A DNA stretch of 64,000 nucleotides from Oscillospiraceae bacterium (GCA_021199335.1 JAJQIG010000025.1:1-64000), one strand, 5' to 3'; counted from the first letter of the stretch, positions 25,458-34,548 are shown. The notes: a model not told the origin generated them from the letters alone. Made by a program: numbers and translations.

Positions 25458-26630
25458 ATGGCAATGGGAAAATTACGTTTCAGCAGAAAGACGGCGGCGG
25501 TGGGAGCGGTTATGGCTTTATCCCCTTTAATGATAATGTCCCTTGCTTCCCTTGCTCCGTCAGCGGACGAATGCATTATTTATGCGGCGGAGTTCTCCGC
25601 AAGGCTTGCGGCGGGGGAGGTTTTCAGCGGAGACGCCGCAGGGATTGTTCCCGATGATGAAGATTTGCCGTTGGACAAGCCCGAGGAGGTTTATAACGCA
25701 TATCTTTCCTTCGATGACAGCTTTATGATTTCAAGCGGCGAGCTGTTCATTCCATCGGGCGAGAATGAGGAGCTTGAGGTTTCGGAGGAGCATGATACGG
25801 GTGCGGAGCCTTATCCCGAAAGCATTGAAAGCCATGACGGGGTAATTGAGGCTATGACCTACGGCTTTTACAGGGGCGATGATTACGTTAACCTTGACGG
25901 CGGAGGTCAGGTAAGGAACGTTACAAGCGTTTCAAACGATGCTCTTCTTGAAGAAAGCCGCAAGGGTTACGATTTTGTTATCGAGAAAAACGGCGAGCCG
26001 CAGGTTCTTATTATGCATACCCATGAAACGGAAAGCTATGAGCCTTACCGGAGGGACTTTTATGACAGCTCATTCACAAGCCGAACCACTGACGACAGCA
26101 TGAACATGGCGGCGGTCGGGGATGAGATTGCGGCTCAGCTTGAAAATGCCGGAATAGGCGTTATCCATGACGTCACAAAGCACGATTATCCTTCCTACAA
26201 CAACTCATATGACAGAAGCAGAATAACCGTTCAGGAAATTCTTGAAGAATACCCATCGATAAAGGTTGTGCTGGACATTCACCGTGATGCAATTGAACGT
26301 GAGGACGGAACAAGAATTGCCCCGACTATTGAAATTAACGGAAAAAATGCCGCTCAGATAATGATTATCAGCGGCTGCGATGACGGAACAATGGATATGC
26401 CTAATTATATGGAGAATTTCCGCTTCACAGCCGCCCTTCAGCAGCAGCTTGAGAAGGACTATCCCGGTCTTGCAAGGCCTGTGCTGTTCGATTACCGAAA
26501 GTATAATCAGGATTTAACGACAGGCTCAATTCTAATTGAGGTCGGCGGTCATGCAAACAGCATTGACGAGGCGTTATACAGCGGAGAGCTTATCGGAAAA
26601 GCGCTTGTGAACCTTTTTGAAGATACATAA
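25458..26630 (+). CDS. spoIIP: Stage II sporulation protein P (peptidoglycan hydrolase)
   Basis: A 390-residue protein with one N-terminal membrane anchor (residues about 12-34) and an acidic linker. From about 190 follows the amidase/endopeptidase domain, with MHTHETESYEP, VVLDIHRDAIERED and EVGGHANSIDEA carrying the zinc ligands. It works with SpoIID and SpoIIM to thin septal peptidoglycan and drive engulfment of the forespore. ATG 25458 follows GGAAAGGAG. The gene follows gpr, the arrangement known from Bacillus and Clostridium. Confidence 0.92.
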   Translation: MAMGKLRFSRKTAAVGAVMALSPLMIMSLASLAPSADECIIYAAEFSARLAAGEVFSGDAAGIVPDDEDLPLDKPEEVYNAYLSFDDSFMISSGELFIPSGENEELEVSEEHDTGAEPYPESIESHDGVIEAMTYGFYRGDDYVNLDGGGQVRNVTSVSNDALLEESRKGYDFVIEKNGEPQVLIMHTHETESYEPYRRDFYDSSFTSRTTDDSMNMAAVGDEIAAQLENAGIGVIHDVTKHDYPSYNNSYDRSRITVQEILEEYPSIKVVLDIHRDAIEREDGTRIAPTIEINGKNAAQIMIISGCDDGTMDMPNYMENFRFTAALQQQLEKDYPGLARPVLFDYRKYNQDLTTGSILIEVGGHANSIDEALYSGELIGKALVNLFEDT

Positions 26631-26631
26631 T

Positions 26632-26672
26632 AAAAAAGGGAACGGACGGATAACAACAGTCCGCCCGTTCCC
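26632..26672 (-). terminator. Terminator, minus-strand orientation
   Basis: A 13-bp stem with one mismatch (26638-26650 with 26660-26672) runs into TTTTTTA on the minus strand only. It would stop the leftward fumarase operon after it has crossed the small rightward gene at 26694-26942; it may also weakly end spoIIP. Confidence 0.6.
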
Positions 26673-26693
26673 TAAGCCGGGGATGTGAAAAAA

Positions 26694-26942
26694 ATGTATC
26701 CATTTAATTTTAAGGTAAATGCTCCGAGAGGAAAAAGATTGAAGCTGAGATTGGTTTATATTATCTTATGGACCGTTATTTTGTCTGCGTTTGCGGTTGG
26801 ATTTTTTACGGTTTATGTCAACTGCTACAACAGTATGCACACGGAGCCTATGACGGTTTGCAAATTTTACAAAACCGATAAAAGCATCAATCTCACCCTA
26901 TTTAACGAGGATTATGTTATCCTTCATACAACCGCAGGATGA
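26694..26942 (+). CDS. Small single-pass membrane protein, unknown
   Basis: An 82-residue protein: basic N-terminus (FKVNAPRGKRLKLRL), one membrane helix (about residues 20-43) and a short outer domain with Cys residues. I place the start at ATG 26694, ten bases after GGGGA; the GTG at 26685 is too close to that site. No family recognised. It lies between spoIIP and the convergent fumarase-type gene and would be transcribed against the tail of that operon. It could be part of the spoIIP transcript, but a hairpin lies between. Confidence 0.5.
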   Translation: MYPFNFKVNAPRGKRLKLRLVYIILWTVILSAFAVGFFTVYVNCYNSMHTEPMTVCKFYKTDKSINLTLFNEDYVILHTTAG

Positions 26943-26956
26943 ACGGCATTTTGCGT

Positions 26957-27799
26957 TTAAAGCGTTTTGTGGGCGTGCCTTGTAACGTGGCAGCCTATAT
27001 TGACCGCAACAGGAAGCCCCGCAATATGCGTTGGGGCTTGCTCGATGGCAACGCTCAAGGCGGTTGTTGTTCCGCCGAAGCCCTGAGGGCCTATGCCGAG
27101 CTTGTTTATATTTTCGAGAATGCGTTCTTCCATTTCGGAATAAGGCGCTTTTTCGTTTTTTACGCTTATATCACGGCAAAGCGCTTTCTTGGCAAGGTAA
27201 GCGCAGCACTCAAAATCCCCGCCGATGCCAACGCCTATCACCATAGGAGGGCACGGATTGCTTCCCGCAATTGATGCGGTTTCAACAACGAAATCCTCTA
27301 TATCCCGAACGGAGGCGGAGGGGGTAAACATCTTCATCCTTGACATATTTTCGCTGCCGAAGCCCTTTGGGCACACCGAAATCGAAACGCTTTCTCCGTC
27401 AACAATTTTCGTATGTATAACCGCAGGAGTGTTGTCGCCCGTATTAACCCTCTCCAGTGGGTCGGAAACGATTGAACAGCGGAGGTAGCCCTCGGTATAG
27501 CCCCTTGAAACGCCCTTGTTTATTGCATCATAAAGACTTCCGCCGACAAAATGGACATCCTGCCCGATGTCAAGGAAAATGACTGCCATTCCCGTGTCCT
27601 GGCAAACGGCGATATTTTCATCCTCGGCTGCCTTGATGTTGCGTATAAGGTCGCAGAGAACCTCCTTTCCCGTTGGGGATTCCTCCTTTTCGGGGGAGCT
27701 TTTTATGCATTCCACAAGGGAGCATGGGAGCTTACGGTTTGCGGTTATGCAAAGCTCACGGACTGTATTCTCGATGTCCGTAACATTAATTTCTCTCAT
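26957..27799 (-). CDS. Fumarate/tartrate hydratase alpha subunit, class I
   Basis: A 280-residue protein of the iron-sulfur hydro-lyase alpha family (class I fumarase / L-tartrate dehydratase). Visible Cys ligands of the 4Fe-4S cluster: AVCQDTGM near 65, NIGCHVTRH near the end, and ISVCPKGFGSENMSRMK near 140 for substrate binding. The family needs a beta subunit to form the active site; none is adjacent, and the next gene on this strand is far away. ATG 27799 follows GAAAGGAAAAT and lies one base after the amidohydrolase stop. Converts fumarate to malate or a similar 2-hydroxy acid reaction. Confidence 0.83.
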   Translation of the reverse strand: MREINVTDIENTVRELCITANRKLPCSLVECIKSSPEKEESPTGKEVLCDLIRNIKAAEDENIAVCQDTGMAVIFLDIGQDVHFVGGSLYDAINKGVSRGYTEGYLRCSIVSDPLERVNTGDNTPAVIHTKIVDGESVSISVCPKGFGSENMSRMKMFTPSASVRDIEDFVVETASIAGSNPCPPMVIGVGIGGDFECCAYLAKKALCRDISVKNEKAPYSEMEERILENINKLGIGPQGFGGTTTALSVAIEQAPTHIAGLPVAVNIGCHVTRHAHKTL

Positions 27800-27800
27800 T

Positions 27801-28958
27801 TTAATTTTCCTTTCGATAACAAGCTTTTCCGCCGATAAAGGTCGCCTTAACCGATGTCATTATTTCAAGGGGGTTGCCGTCAAAAACAACCATATCCGCA
27901 TCCTTTCCAACGGTAAGCGAGCCTACACGGTCGTAAATTCCGATTATTTTTGCGGGATTAACCGTCAGCGCACGGAGCGCTTCTTCGTACGGAAGCCCTG
28001 CCTTTACGCAATAAGCGGCGCTTGCGGCAAGGTATTGAACGGGAATTTCGGGGTGATCGGTGCATATTGCAATATGCACGCCGTTTTTATAAAGTATGCC
28101 CGCATTTGCGGTTGTAAGCTCCGCAAGCTCGGGCTTACCTCTGTCGCATATAACGGGTCCTATAAGCGCGGATGCCTCTTCCTCGCCGAGAATATCTGCG
28201 ATAATATGGCCCTCCGTGCAGTGGACAAGCACATAATCAAGATTAAATTCCTTCGCAATGCGAACGGCAGTCATAATATCATCGGCACGGTGGCAGTGGA
28301 AGTGCGCTTTAATTTCACGTTTAAGCAGCGGAATAAGCGCTTCGCTCTTTATATCATATTCGGGGAGGGAATCGCCGTTTTCTTCGGCGTCAAGCTTATC
28401 ATGCATATAACGCCCTGCCTTGAAAAGCGCCTCCCTTATAAGGGCGGCGGTAGCCATTCTTGTGACCGGCGCGCTGTCCTTATCGGAAAAAGAGGATTTC
28501 GGGTTTTCGCCGAGGGCGAATTTTATGCCGACCCTGCGGATAAGCATTTCATCAGCGCAGCGACCGTGGGTTTTTACCGCAATAAAATCCCCGCCGATGG
28601 GGTTGGATGAGCCAACTCCCGTTACGGCGGTTGTAACTCCGCACTTTACAGCATCTGCGAAGCAGTTATCGGTAAAATTCAGACCGTCTATTGTGCGAAG
28701 ATGCGGGGTAATGGGGTCGCTGTCCTCGTTTACATCCTCGCCCTCGGCGCCCATACCGTCGCCAATCAAGCCGATGTGGGAGTGCGGGTCAATAAACCCG
28801 GGAAACAGCAATCCGCTCTCTGCGTTAAAATCCCCCGCTGTAATTTCCTTGGGATTTCCGGCAGAAACCTCACGGATTATGCCGTTTTCCGCACGGACAA
28901 AGCCGTTTTCAATAACGGGGCAATCCATTGGGAAGATTTTTGCGTTGTAAATGTACAT
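27801..28958 (-). CDS. Amidohydrolase (metal-dependent, imidazolonepropionase-like)
   Basis: A 385-residue TIM-barrel amidohydrolase. The metal motif PHSH is near residue 58, a second His pair HFHCHRADD is near 218, HCTEGH near 245, and the metal-binding Asp region ICTDHPE near 292. The C-terminal TVNPAKIIGIYDRVGSLTVGKDADMVVFDG is the classical end of this family. No signal peptide, so cytoplasmic. It hydrolyses a C-N bond of a cyclic or acylated substrate; which one cannot be told. It is second in an operon with a 55-residue membrane peptide and the fumarase-type subunit. Confidence 0.82.
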   Translation of the reverse strand: MYIYNAKIFPMDCPVIENGFVRAENGIIREVSAGNPKEITAGDFNAESGLLFPGFIDPHSHIGLIGDGMGAEGEDVNEDSDPITPHLRTIDGLNFTDNCFADAVKCGVTTAVTGVGSSNPIGGDFIAVKTHGRCADEMLIRRVGIKFALGENPKSSFSDKDSAPVTRMATAALIREALFKAGRYMHDKLDAEENGDSLPEYDIKSEALIPLLKREIKAHFHCHRADDIMTAVRIAKEFNLDYVLVHCTEGHIIADILGEEEASALIGPVICDRGKPELAELTTANAGILYKNGVHIAICTDHPEIPVQYLAASAAYCVKAGLPYEEALRALTVNPAKIIGIYDRVGSLTVGKDADMVVFDGNPLEIMTSVKATFIGGKACYRKEN

Positions 28959-28970
28959 AGGAGCACCTCG

Positions 28971-29138
28971 TTATGACAGACCGCACTCATTGTAGTCCTT
29001 CCAGCGTTCGTTGTACTTATATGCGCTGACTGCCCTATAAATCAAATATCCCGCAGAAACAAGTATCGATGCGGCGGCAACAGCAATCGGGAGGGCGGTA
29101 CGCAGGCAATCCATAAATGAAGCATGATTTTTTTTCAT
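28971..29138 (-). CDS. 55-residue membrane peptide, unknown
   Basis: A small frame that begins MKKNHASFMDCL, has one hydrophobic helix (about residues 14-31, LPIAVAAASILVSAGYLI) and a polar tail ending NECGLS. It lies 12 bases upstream of the amidohydrolase start on the same strand. A strong AGGAAAGGA lies 13 bases before the ATG, a longer gap than usual. No family recognised. Position makes co-transcription with the amidohydrolase likely. Confidence 0.5.
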   Translation of the reverse strand: MKKNHASFMDCLRTALPIAVAAASILVSAGYLIYRAVSAYKYNERWKDYNECGLS

Positions 29139-29194
29139 TATTTTAAAAGCATCCTTTCCTAAGAAAATATTTATTCAGTGTTTTCCTTAATACA

Positions 29195-29223
29195 ATTATA
29201 ATGTGTAAATTTGATTAAGTAAA
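29195..29223 (-). promoter_or_regulatory. Candidate promoter of the peptide-amidohydrolase-fumarase operon
   Basis: On the minus strand: TTTACT (29223-29218), 17-base spacer, TATAAT (29200-29195), 57 bases before the small-peptide ATG. Confidence 0.5.
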
Positions 29224-29621
29224 TACCTTTTGAAAAAATTTCTTCGTTAATTTATCGAATCGGGAGCTGCGGAGGAGTAAAACGGCATTTTGCCAATGGA
29301 ATAAGGTCGGTTGGGGGATTTTTACTGTTATGACAAATAAAGCGGCTGATAAAACGTTTGTTTTGTGCAATGTGCGAGAGTAAACTGTAAAAAATTTAAA
29401 TGAAAGGTTGAAAAATGTCGTTTTGAGTGTAAAAATAATCCACAAAAACCATATCTTGTAAATCAAAAAATCCTCCAAAACCCGCTTTTTATATGGTTTG
29501 CATAAAGATTGCAGGAAATTAATTCCTGTAATCGACAATAAGTTACCAAAAAACGGTTAATTTGCCCGTGTAGAAAAGGCTTGTTTGTACAAAATCAACA
29601 AAATGATTATCTCAAAAAACT

Positions 29622-29650
29622 TTGACAAATAGCACTTTGGAGATTATAAT
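29622..29650 (+). promoter_or_regulatory. Strong sigma-A-type promoter of the G5/3D gene
   Basis: TTGACA and TATAAT, both consensus, with a 17-base spacer. Confidence 0.75.
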
Positions 29651-29669
29651 AACTTTATCATTTCAATTT

Positions 29670-29695
29670 GGTTACAGAATTAAAGCGCTGTAACC
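29670..29695 (+). promoter_or_regulatory. Leader hairpin of the G5/3D gene
   Basis: A perfect 8-bp stem, GGTTACAG with CTGTAACC, 10-base loop, inside the predicted 75-base leader. It has no T-tract. Confidence 0.4.
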
Positions 29696-29731
29696 GATTT
29701 GTAATTATTAATTTAACGAAAAGGAGATATT

Positions 29732-30727
29732 ATGAGCAGACCGATTAAACTACCGCTGAAAAGCTTGCAGGAAGTTAAAAAAAGAAGACTGATTTCTGCC
29801 GGTGTCGGAATAGCAATTATTCTGCTGACAATACTGATCGTAATTAAATTAATTCCTTCCGAAGAAAGATTCAATGCGGATATTACCGCCTTGTCCGCGG
29901 GGATTGACAAGGCAGATGAGGCCGTAACGATTAATCCGAACCCTTATTATAATGTTAAAATTTCTGTTGACGGCATGACCTATTCGGTTAAGTCCACCGG
30001 CACGGTTGCCGATGCAATCAATCTGGCGGGGGTTGTCGTTGACGATGACGACCTTATTAATGTGGGCCTTTCCGAACCGCTTACCTTTTCAACCAATATT
30101 GCAATTAACCGTGTGGAAATTGTTGAAGAGGTTCGCCTTGAAACCATTGATTACGTTACCGAGTATAAAGAGGACGATAATTATGTTATCGGATACAGCA
30201 AGGTTCTTGTCGATGGCGAGGAGGGCGAGCTTGAAAAGGTTATACAGCATACCTATGTTGACGGAAAGCTTGCTGAGTCCAGCGTTATAAGCTCTGAGGT
30301 TACTGAGGAGCCTGTGGACGAAATAGTTATTATGGGAACAAGCGAGGTTAATCCAATTGAGGAAATGAGCATTTCCGAGCTTACTGTCCCCGATTGGCTT
30401 GCCCTTGACGAAAACGGCGTTCCCACATCCTATTCCAATGTTCTTACGGGAAAATCCTGCGCATACAGCGCAAGCTCAAGTGCAAAGACCGCCTCCGGCA
30501 GACCCGTTAAGGTTGGATATGTCGCCGTTGACCCGAGCGTTATTCCTTACGGAACGGAGCTGTATATTGCTTCAACGGACGGAAATTATGTTTATGGCTA
30601 CGCGATTGCAGCCGATACGGGCACAGCTCTTCTTGACGGAAGAATCTTGGTTGACCTTTTTATGGAAAGCTATGATGCAAGCTGTGACTGGGGCGCAAAG
30701 CAGGTTAATATTTATGTGTTGAACTGA
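29732..30727 (+). CDS. G5 and 3D domain-containing cell-wall protein (YabE-like)
   Basis: A 331-residue protein with one N-terminal membrane helix or signal anchor (residues about 20-42). A ubiquitin-like DUF348 segment (VDGMTYSVKSTGTVADAINLAGV, about 75-105) comes next, then a G5 domain (about 130-205), and the C-terminal 3D domain with its conserved Asp residues (VAVDPSVIPYGTEL, IAADTGTALLDGRILVDLFM). In Firmicutes such proteins are peptidoglycan-acting YabE/Rpf-like enzymes; the 3D domain has the fold of lytic transglycosylases. Strong own promoter and terminator. Likely acts outside the membrane on the wall during growth or spore outgrowth. Confidence 0.85.
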   Translation: MSRPIKLPLKSLQEVKKRRLISAGVGIAIILLTILIVIKLIPSEERFNADITALSAGIDKADEAVTINPNPYYNVKISVDGMTYSVKSTGTVADAINLAGVVVDDDDLINVGLSEPLTFSTNIAINRVEIVEEVRLETIDYVTEYKEDDNYVIGYSKVLVDGEEGELEKVIQHTYVDGKLAESSVISSEVTEEPVDEIVIMGTSEVNPIEEMSISELTVPDWLALDENGVPTSYSNVLTGKSCAYSASSSAKTASGRPVKVGYVAVDPSVIPYGTELYIASTDGNYVYGYAIAADTGTALLDGRILVDLFMESYDASCDWGAKQVNIYVLN

Positions 30728-30796
30728 GGAAGGTCAGGCTAAAGATAAAAAAAGAATGCGCCGCTCTCGGCATTTAGTCGGCGTATCCGAAAGAAG

Positions 30797-30830
30797 CAGC
30801 CGCACAAGGGTTTCCTGTGCGGCTGTTTCT
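30797..30830 (+). terminator. Terminator of the G5/3D gene
   Basis: A perfect 10-bp stem (30797-30806 with 30816-30825) followed by a T-rich tail. It also lies just beyond the 3' end of convergent sbcC. Confidence 0.8.
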
Positions 30831-30845
30831 GTTTTGTTTTAAATT

Positions 30846-33614
30846 CTAATTATCACAGGAAACGTTTATGTGGCTTGAACCCGAACGCTTATTTTTGGTT
30901 ACAATAATCTGATTGCCGATTCGTTCCTTTAGCTCCGCAACGTGGGAGATTATTCCGACAGTTCTTCCGCCTGCGGAAAGCCTGCATAGAGCGTCCATCG
31001 CTTTGCCGAGAGCTTCCTCATCGAGAGTGCCGAAGCCCTCGTCAACGAACATTGTATCAAGTCGGATTCCTCCGGCGGCGGATTGGATTTCATCGGAAAG
31101 CCCAAGGGCAAGGGAAAGGGAGGCTTCAAAGGCTTCACCGCCCGAAAGGGTTTTTACGCTTCGCACAGAGCCGTTGTAATGGTCGATAACATCAAGCTCA
31201 AGTCCGCTTTTTCCTCGCAGATTTCCGTCAGCTTCGCTTCTGATAAGCTCATATCTGCCATCTGTCATTTCAAGAAGTCGGACGTTTGCCCTGTTCGTGA
31301 TTTTATTTAGGTAAACGGCTTGAATGTGGGTTTCAAGAGTAATTTTTTCCTTGCCCGAAATTGTTCCGCTTGCGGTATCGCTGAGAGATTTCAGCATTAT
31401 GTATCTCTTCTCGGCCTTTTCAAAGGCGGCGGAATGTTCATTTATCTGCTTGAGGGAGGAGCTGTTTGTGGAAAGTCTTGATAAAATCTCTATTCGGCGG
31501 GCGTCAAGTGACTGCCTTTCGGCTGTAAGGGCGGCTTGATTGGATCTCAGCTCGTCAAGGTTTTCGCTGCCGCCGTTTTCAAGCTGACTTCGGTAGGCTT
31601 CGGCGGCGGCGGAAAGCCTCTTTATTTCACTTTCGCAGGAGGAGAAGTTTTGATTTGCGTTGTCGTAGGCGTTCTTGATTTGTTCCTTTCGCTTTTCAAG
31701 GTCCTTTATATGCTCCTCCGCCGCCTTTTCATCGGGAAATTTAAGAGTCGGGAAAAGCTTGCCGATGTTTTCGTTCGCCGCCCTGACGGTGGCTTCGGCT
31801 GCTGCCGCTTCTGCGGTATAGGATGATATTTTTGCTTCAAGGCTTTTCTGCTTCGCTTCGGCATTCGGGATAATCCTTTCAAGCTCAAGGAAGCGTTTTT
31901 CCTTTGCGGCTTCGTTGTTGACGGAAAGTGAAAGCTCATTGAATTTATTTGTGACAAGGCTGTGGCGTTTTTTTATTGCCGGCTTTAAGTTCTCAAATGC
32001 AATTTCTCCAAAAAATTCCTTGGCCCTTGAAAGAACGAATAATTTCTCCGTTTCGGCTTTGCCGCTGCGCTCGCCCGCCAAAAGGCTGAGCTTTGAAGCG
32101 TTTGCCCTTGCCGCTTCGCTGCGCTTTGACGCTTGGTCAAGCTGCTGTTCGGACGGAGCGGTTTCGGAAAAATGCGCGGGCGCAGGATGTGAAAGCGAGC
32201 CGCACACCGGGCAGGGTACACCATCGGTAAGTTTGCTTGCAAGAACCCCCGCCTGTTCGTCAAGGAAAAGTTTTTCGAGATACAAATATTCCGCCTGAAT
32301 TTGTTTCGCATTATTTTGTGCGGAAATGTAGGCGTCCTTTGCTTCTTTCGCTTCTGCTTCGAGATTTTCCGATTTGACTAAATCGCATGCAAGGTTTTTA
32401 AGCTCCTCACGCATTTGGTTTGCGGCATCCCTCTGACCTATAAGACGTTCCTTTTCCGCAGAGGACGTCTTGACTTCCGACAGCTCATTTCGATAAAGCT
32501 CAAGCTGTTTGGACAGCTCGGCGGATTGATTCTCCGCCGACCTGCGGAGGGCGGCAGCTTTTTCCATTGCAAGCTCTGCGGATTTTTTGCTGCGGCGGTA
32601 TTGCTCGAGAAGGGCATAATCGCCAAGTCGTTCCTTTTCACGGCTTATTTCCGCCGCAAGCCTTTCGTACTCGGGATAGATTTTTTCCGCTTCTGCGAGC
32701 TTCGCTTTAATGGAGGGAAGCCTCGACTGCGCCTCTTTAAGAGATTGTTCGGAGATTTTAAGACTGTTTTCGGCATTGCGCCTTGCTTCCGCGCGGCCCA
32801 ACTTAACCCCGTTTTCGCTGATTGAGTTATCAAGAGCATTTATGCGCTTCTCGGCTATGGCGGCTTTTTCATTGTCGGAGGAGATAATTTCGGCTATAAG
32901 CTTTGAAATGTCATTCGGAGCGTAAAGGAGAGGATGTGATTTTATTTCGGACAGCCTTTCCGCATAATCCTCATCCTCGCAGGAAATTGCGGAGAGATTC
33001 TTGTTTATGTAATTTTCTGCGGATTCCCGTTCGTCCTTGGCAATGTCAAGGTCGCTGTAAATGCGCTTTTGAAGGTCAAGATATTTTTCGGTGTGAAAAA
33101 TAGAGCGGAAAACCTCGATTCGGTCGGATGTTGGGGAAAAGAGAAGCTTGAGAAATTCACCCTGGGAAAGCATCGCAACCTGCGAAAAGCGTTTGTAATC
33201 AAGCCCGAGAAGATTTTCAATTTCCTTCGCTACCATTTTGGTTTTTGTAATAACGCTTCCGTCCGGTAGAGTAAGGCAGGCATCGGTGTTCGGGGCGGCG
33301 TTTTCATCGGATTTCTGCTTATAAACAAGGGAGCGCTTTACGGTATAAGTTTTTCCGCCATATCCAAAAACAAGCTCAACAAATGTTTTGGTGTTGGGGG
33401 AGGCATACTTGCAGCGGAACATGGAGGGGTTTCGTGCGCTTCCGCTGGCCGCCCCGAAAAGGGCAAAGATGATTGCGTCAAAAATAGTTGTTTTGCCCGA
33501 ACCCGTATCTCCTGCGATAAGGTAGATTCCCTCCGAATCCAGGGCGCGGAAATCGATGCATTCCTCCTCGGCATAGGGTTCAAAGGCGGAAATTGTAAGC
33601 TTTATAGGTTTCAT
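30846..33614 (-). CDS. sbcC: DNA exonuclease subunit SbcC (SMC-like ATPase)
   Basis: A 922-residue protein with Walker A GDTGSGKTT near residue 35, two long coiled-coil arms, the zinc hook CPVC at 468-471, and C-terminal signature TLSGGEAFEASLSLALGLS followed by Walker B MFVDEGFGTLDEE. With SbcD nuclease it opens hairpins and cuts DNA ends. ATG 33614 (MKPIKLTISAFEPYAEEE) is the family start; the longer frame to 33746 overlaps the preceding gene. The usual upstream partner sbcD is absent here; the preceding gene is an unrelated membrane protein. Confidence 0.9.
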   Translation of the reverse strand: MKPIKLTISAFEPYAEEECIDFRALDSEGIYLIAGDTGSGKTTIFDAIIFALFGAASGSARNPSMFRCKYASPNTKTFVELVFGYGGKTYTVKRSLVYKQKSDENAAPNTDACLTLPDGSVITKTKMVAKEIENLLGLDYKRFSQVAMLSQGEFLKLLFSPTSDRIEVFRSIFHTEKYLDLQKRIYSDLDIAKDERESAENYINKNLSAISCEDEDYAERLSEIKSHPLLYAPNDISKLIAEIISSDNEKAAIAEKRINALDNSISENGVKLGRAEARRNAENSLKISEQSLKEAQSRLPSIKAKLAEAEKIYPEYERLAAEISREKERLGDYALLEQYRRSKKSAELAMEKAAALRRSAENQSAELSKQLELYRNELSEVKTSSAEKERLIGQRDAANQMREELKNLACDLVKSENLEAEAKEAKDAYISAQNNAKQIQAEYLYLEKLFLDEQAGVLASKLTDGVPCPVCGSLSHPAPAHFSETAPSEQQLDQASKRSEAARANASKLSLLAGERSGKAETEKLFVLSRAKEFFGEIAFENLKPAIKKRHSLVTNKFNELSLSVNNEAAKEKRFLELERIIPNAEAKQKSLEAKISSYTAEAAAAEATVRAANENIGKLFPTLKFPDEKAAEEHIKDLEKRKEQIKNAYDNANQNFSSCESEIKRLSAAAEAYRSQLENGGSENLDELRSNQAALTAERQSLDARRIEILSRLSTNSSSLKQINEHSAAFEKAEKRYIMLKSLSDTASGTISGKEKITLETHIQAVYLNKITNRANVRLLEMTDGRYELIRSEADGNLRGKSGLELDVIDHYNGSVRSVKTLSGGEAFEASLSLALGLSDEIQSAAGGIRLDTMFVDEGFGTLDEEALGKAMDALCRLSAGGRTVGIISHVAELKERIGNQIIVTKNKRSGSSHINVSCDN

Positions 33615-33645
33615 TTTCTCTGTAGTCCTTTCGGCGGTAAAAATA

Positions 33646-34383
33646 TTATCGGAATTTCCTGTGGGGAGGCTTGTATTTATCCGAAATGCCCCGTTTATGC
33701 TTTGTGTTTTTGGCAATTTCAAGCATACGGCGGCGGTATTCCTCACGCTGCTTTGTTCGTTCGATTATTTTGTCGGAGCAGAGCAGTATGCGCCCTGCAA
33801 TTCGTTCACTATTGGTATAAAAATCATGTATTTCTACCGAATGTACTTCCTTGCCGCCGTTGCAGTTATACCACCAGTTGTCAAAATCGACTCCGTTTTC
33901 GGTGCGAACGTATCCGAGCCAGTCGGCATTCTCGTTAAAATAACGGGCTTTGGCGGTTATGACAATACTTTTTTGAAGGCATTCAACGTTTTTTACATCC
34001 TTAAGGTCAATTATCCAGAGCTTTTTGAAGCTGCGGAATTTTCCATCGCAAAAAACCGTTTGGAAATGCTCCGAAACAACAAGGCTTGAATCGGAAATTT
34101 CGATGTAGGTATGTTTCTTGTGGGCTTTAATCAATATTTCGGACAATATCGAACCGAAAAGGCATACTATAAAGCTGTAAAGAACACAAAAATACGTCCC
34201 GTAAAAAACATAGCTATGAATTACATCCGGTATACTTACTTTTCCATCTCCAAATACATAAAATATAAGCACAATTGCAAGAAGTGAAATAATAAGGCTT
34301 ATCGATGGCAAATTCGCAAGAAAAAGCCTTCGGTTGTATTTGGCGGCAAGAATTTTTTCATTAACATGAAAAGTTTTTTTCAT
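33646..34383 (-). CDS. Membrane protein of unknown function
   Basis: A 245-residue protein with two membrane helices near the N-terminus (about residues 22-42 and 60-85) and a cytoplasmic part with alternating beta-strand character (about 95-200) that resembles a membrane-associated PH-like fold. A basic C-terminal helix follows (RTKQREEYRRRML). I do not recognise a named family. ATG 34383 follows AAAGGAAAC. It lies 31 bases before sbcC on the same strand and may be co-transcribed, but nothing ties it to DNA repair. Confidence 0.6.
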   Translation of the reverse strand: MKKTFHVNEKILAAKYNRRLFLANLPSISLIISLLAIVLIFYVFGDGKVSIPDVIHSYVFYGTYFCVLYSFIVCLFGSILSEILIKAHKKHTYIEISDSSLVVSEHFQTVFCDGKFRSFKKLWIIDLKDVKNVECLQKSIVITAKARYFNENADWLGYVRTENGVDFDNWWYNCNGGKEVHSVEIHDFYTNSERIAGRILLCSDKIIERTKQREEYRRRMLEIAKNTKHKRGISDKYKPPHRKFR

Positions 34384-34519
34384 AGTCCGTTTCCTTTCGT
34401 AATATACACTTATTATACTATTAAAAAAATAAATTGTACAGCTTGGCTTGTACTTTTGTTGCAAATTGACAAAAACAAATTTAAAATTTCACATAAATGT
34501 ACAACGTGAAAGAAAACTG

Positions 34520-34548
34520 TTGCAATATTGCTGATTTTTAGATATAAT
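34520..34548 (+). promoter_or_regulatory. Sigma-A-type promoter of the PilZ-parA-comFB unit
   Basis: TTGCAA, 17-base spacer, TATAAT, with about 90 bases of leader before the PilZ-like gene. Confidence 0.6.

Larger units (their letters stand above)
29139..29731. other. Long AT-rich divergent intergenic region
   Basis: This 593-base spacer holds a leftward promoter (29195-29223), a strong rightward promoter (29622-29650) and a hairpin in the rightward leader (29670-29695). A 107-codon leftward frame (29215-29538) has no ribosome site, low-complexity Phe/Leu-rich content and no family, so I leave it out. I see nothing else. Confidence 0.5.

Noticed and set aside
27567..28610. Rightward frame of 347 codons opposite the amidohydrolase and fumarase genes
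   Set aside because: Antisense to two recognised enzymes; no ribosome site and no family.
29215..29538. Leftward 107-codon frame in the 593-base spacer
   Set aside because: AT-rich, Phe/Leu/Thr-biased translation, non-ATG start without a ribosome site.
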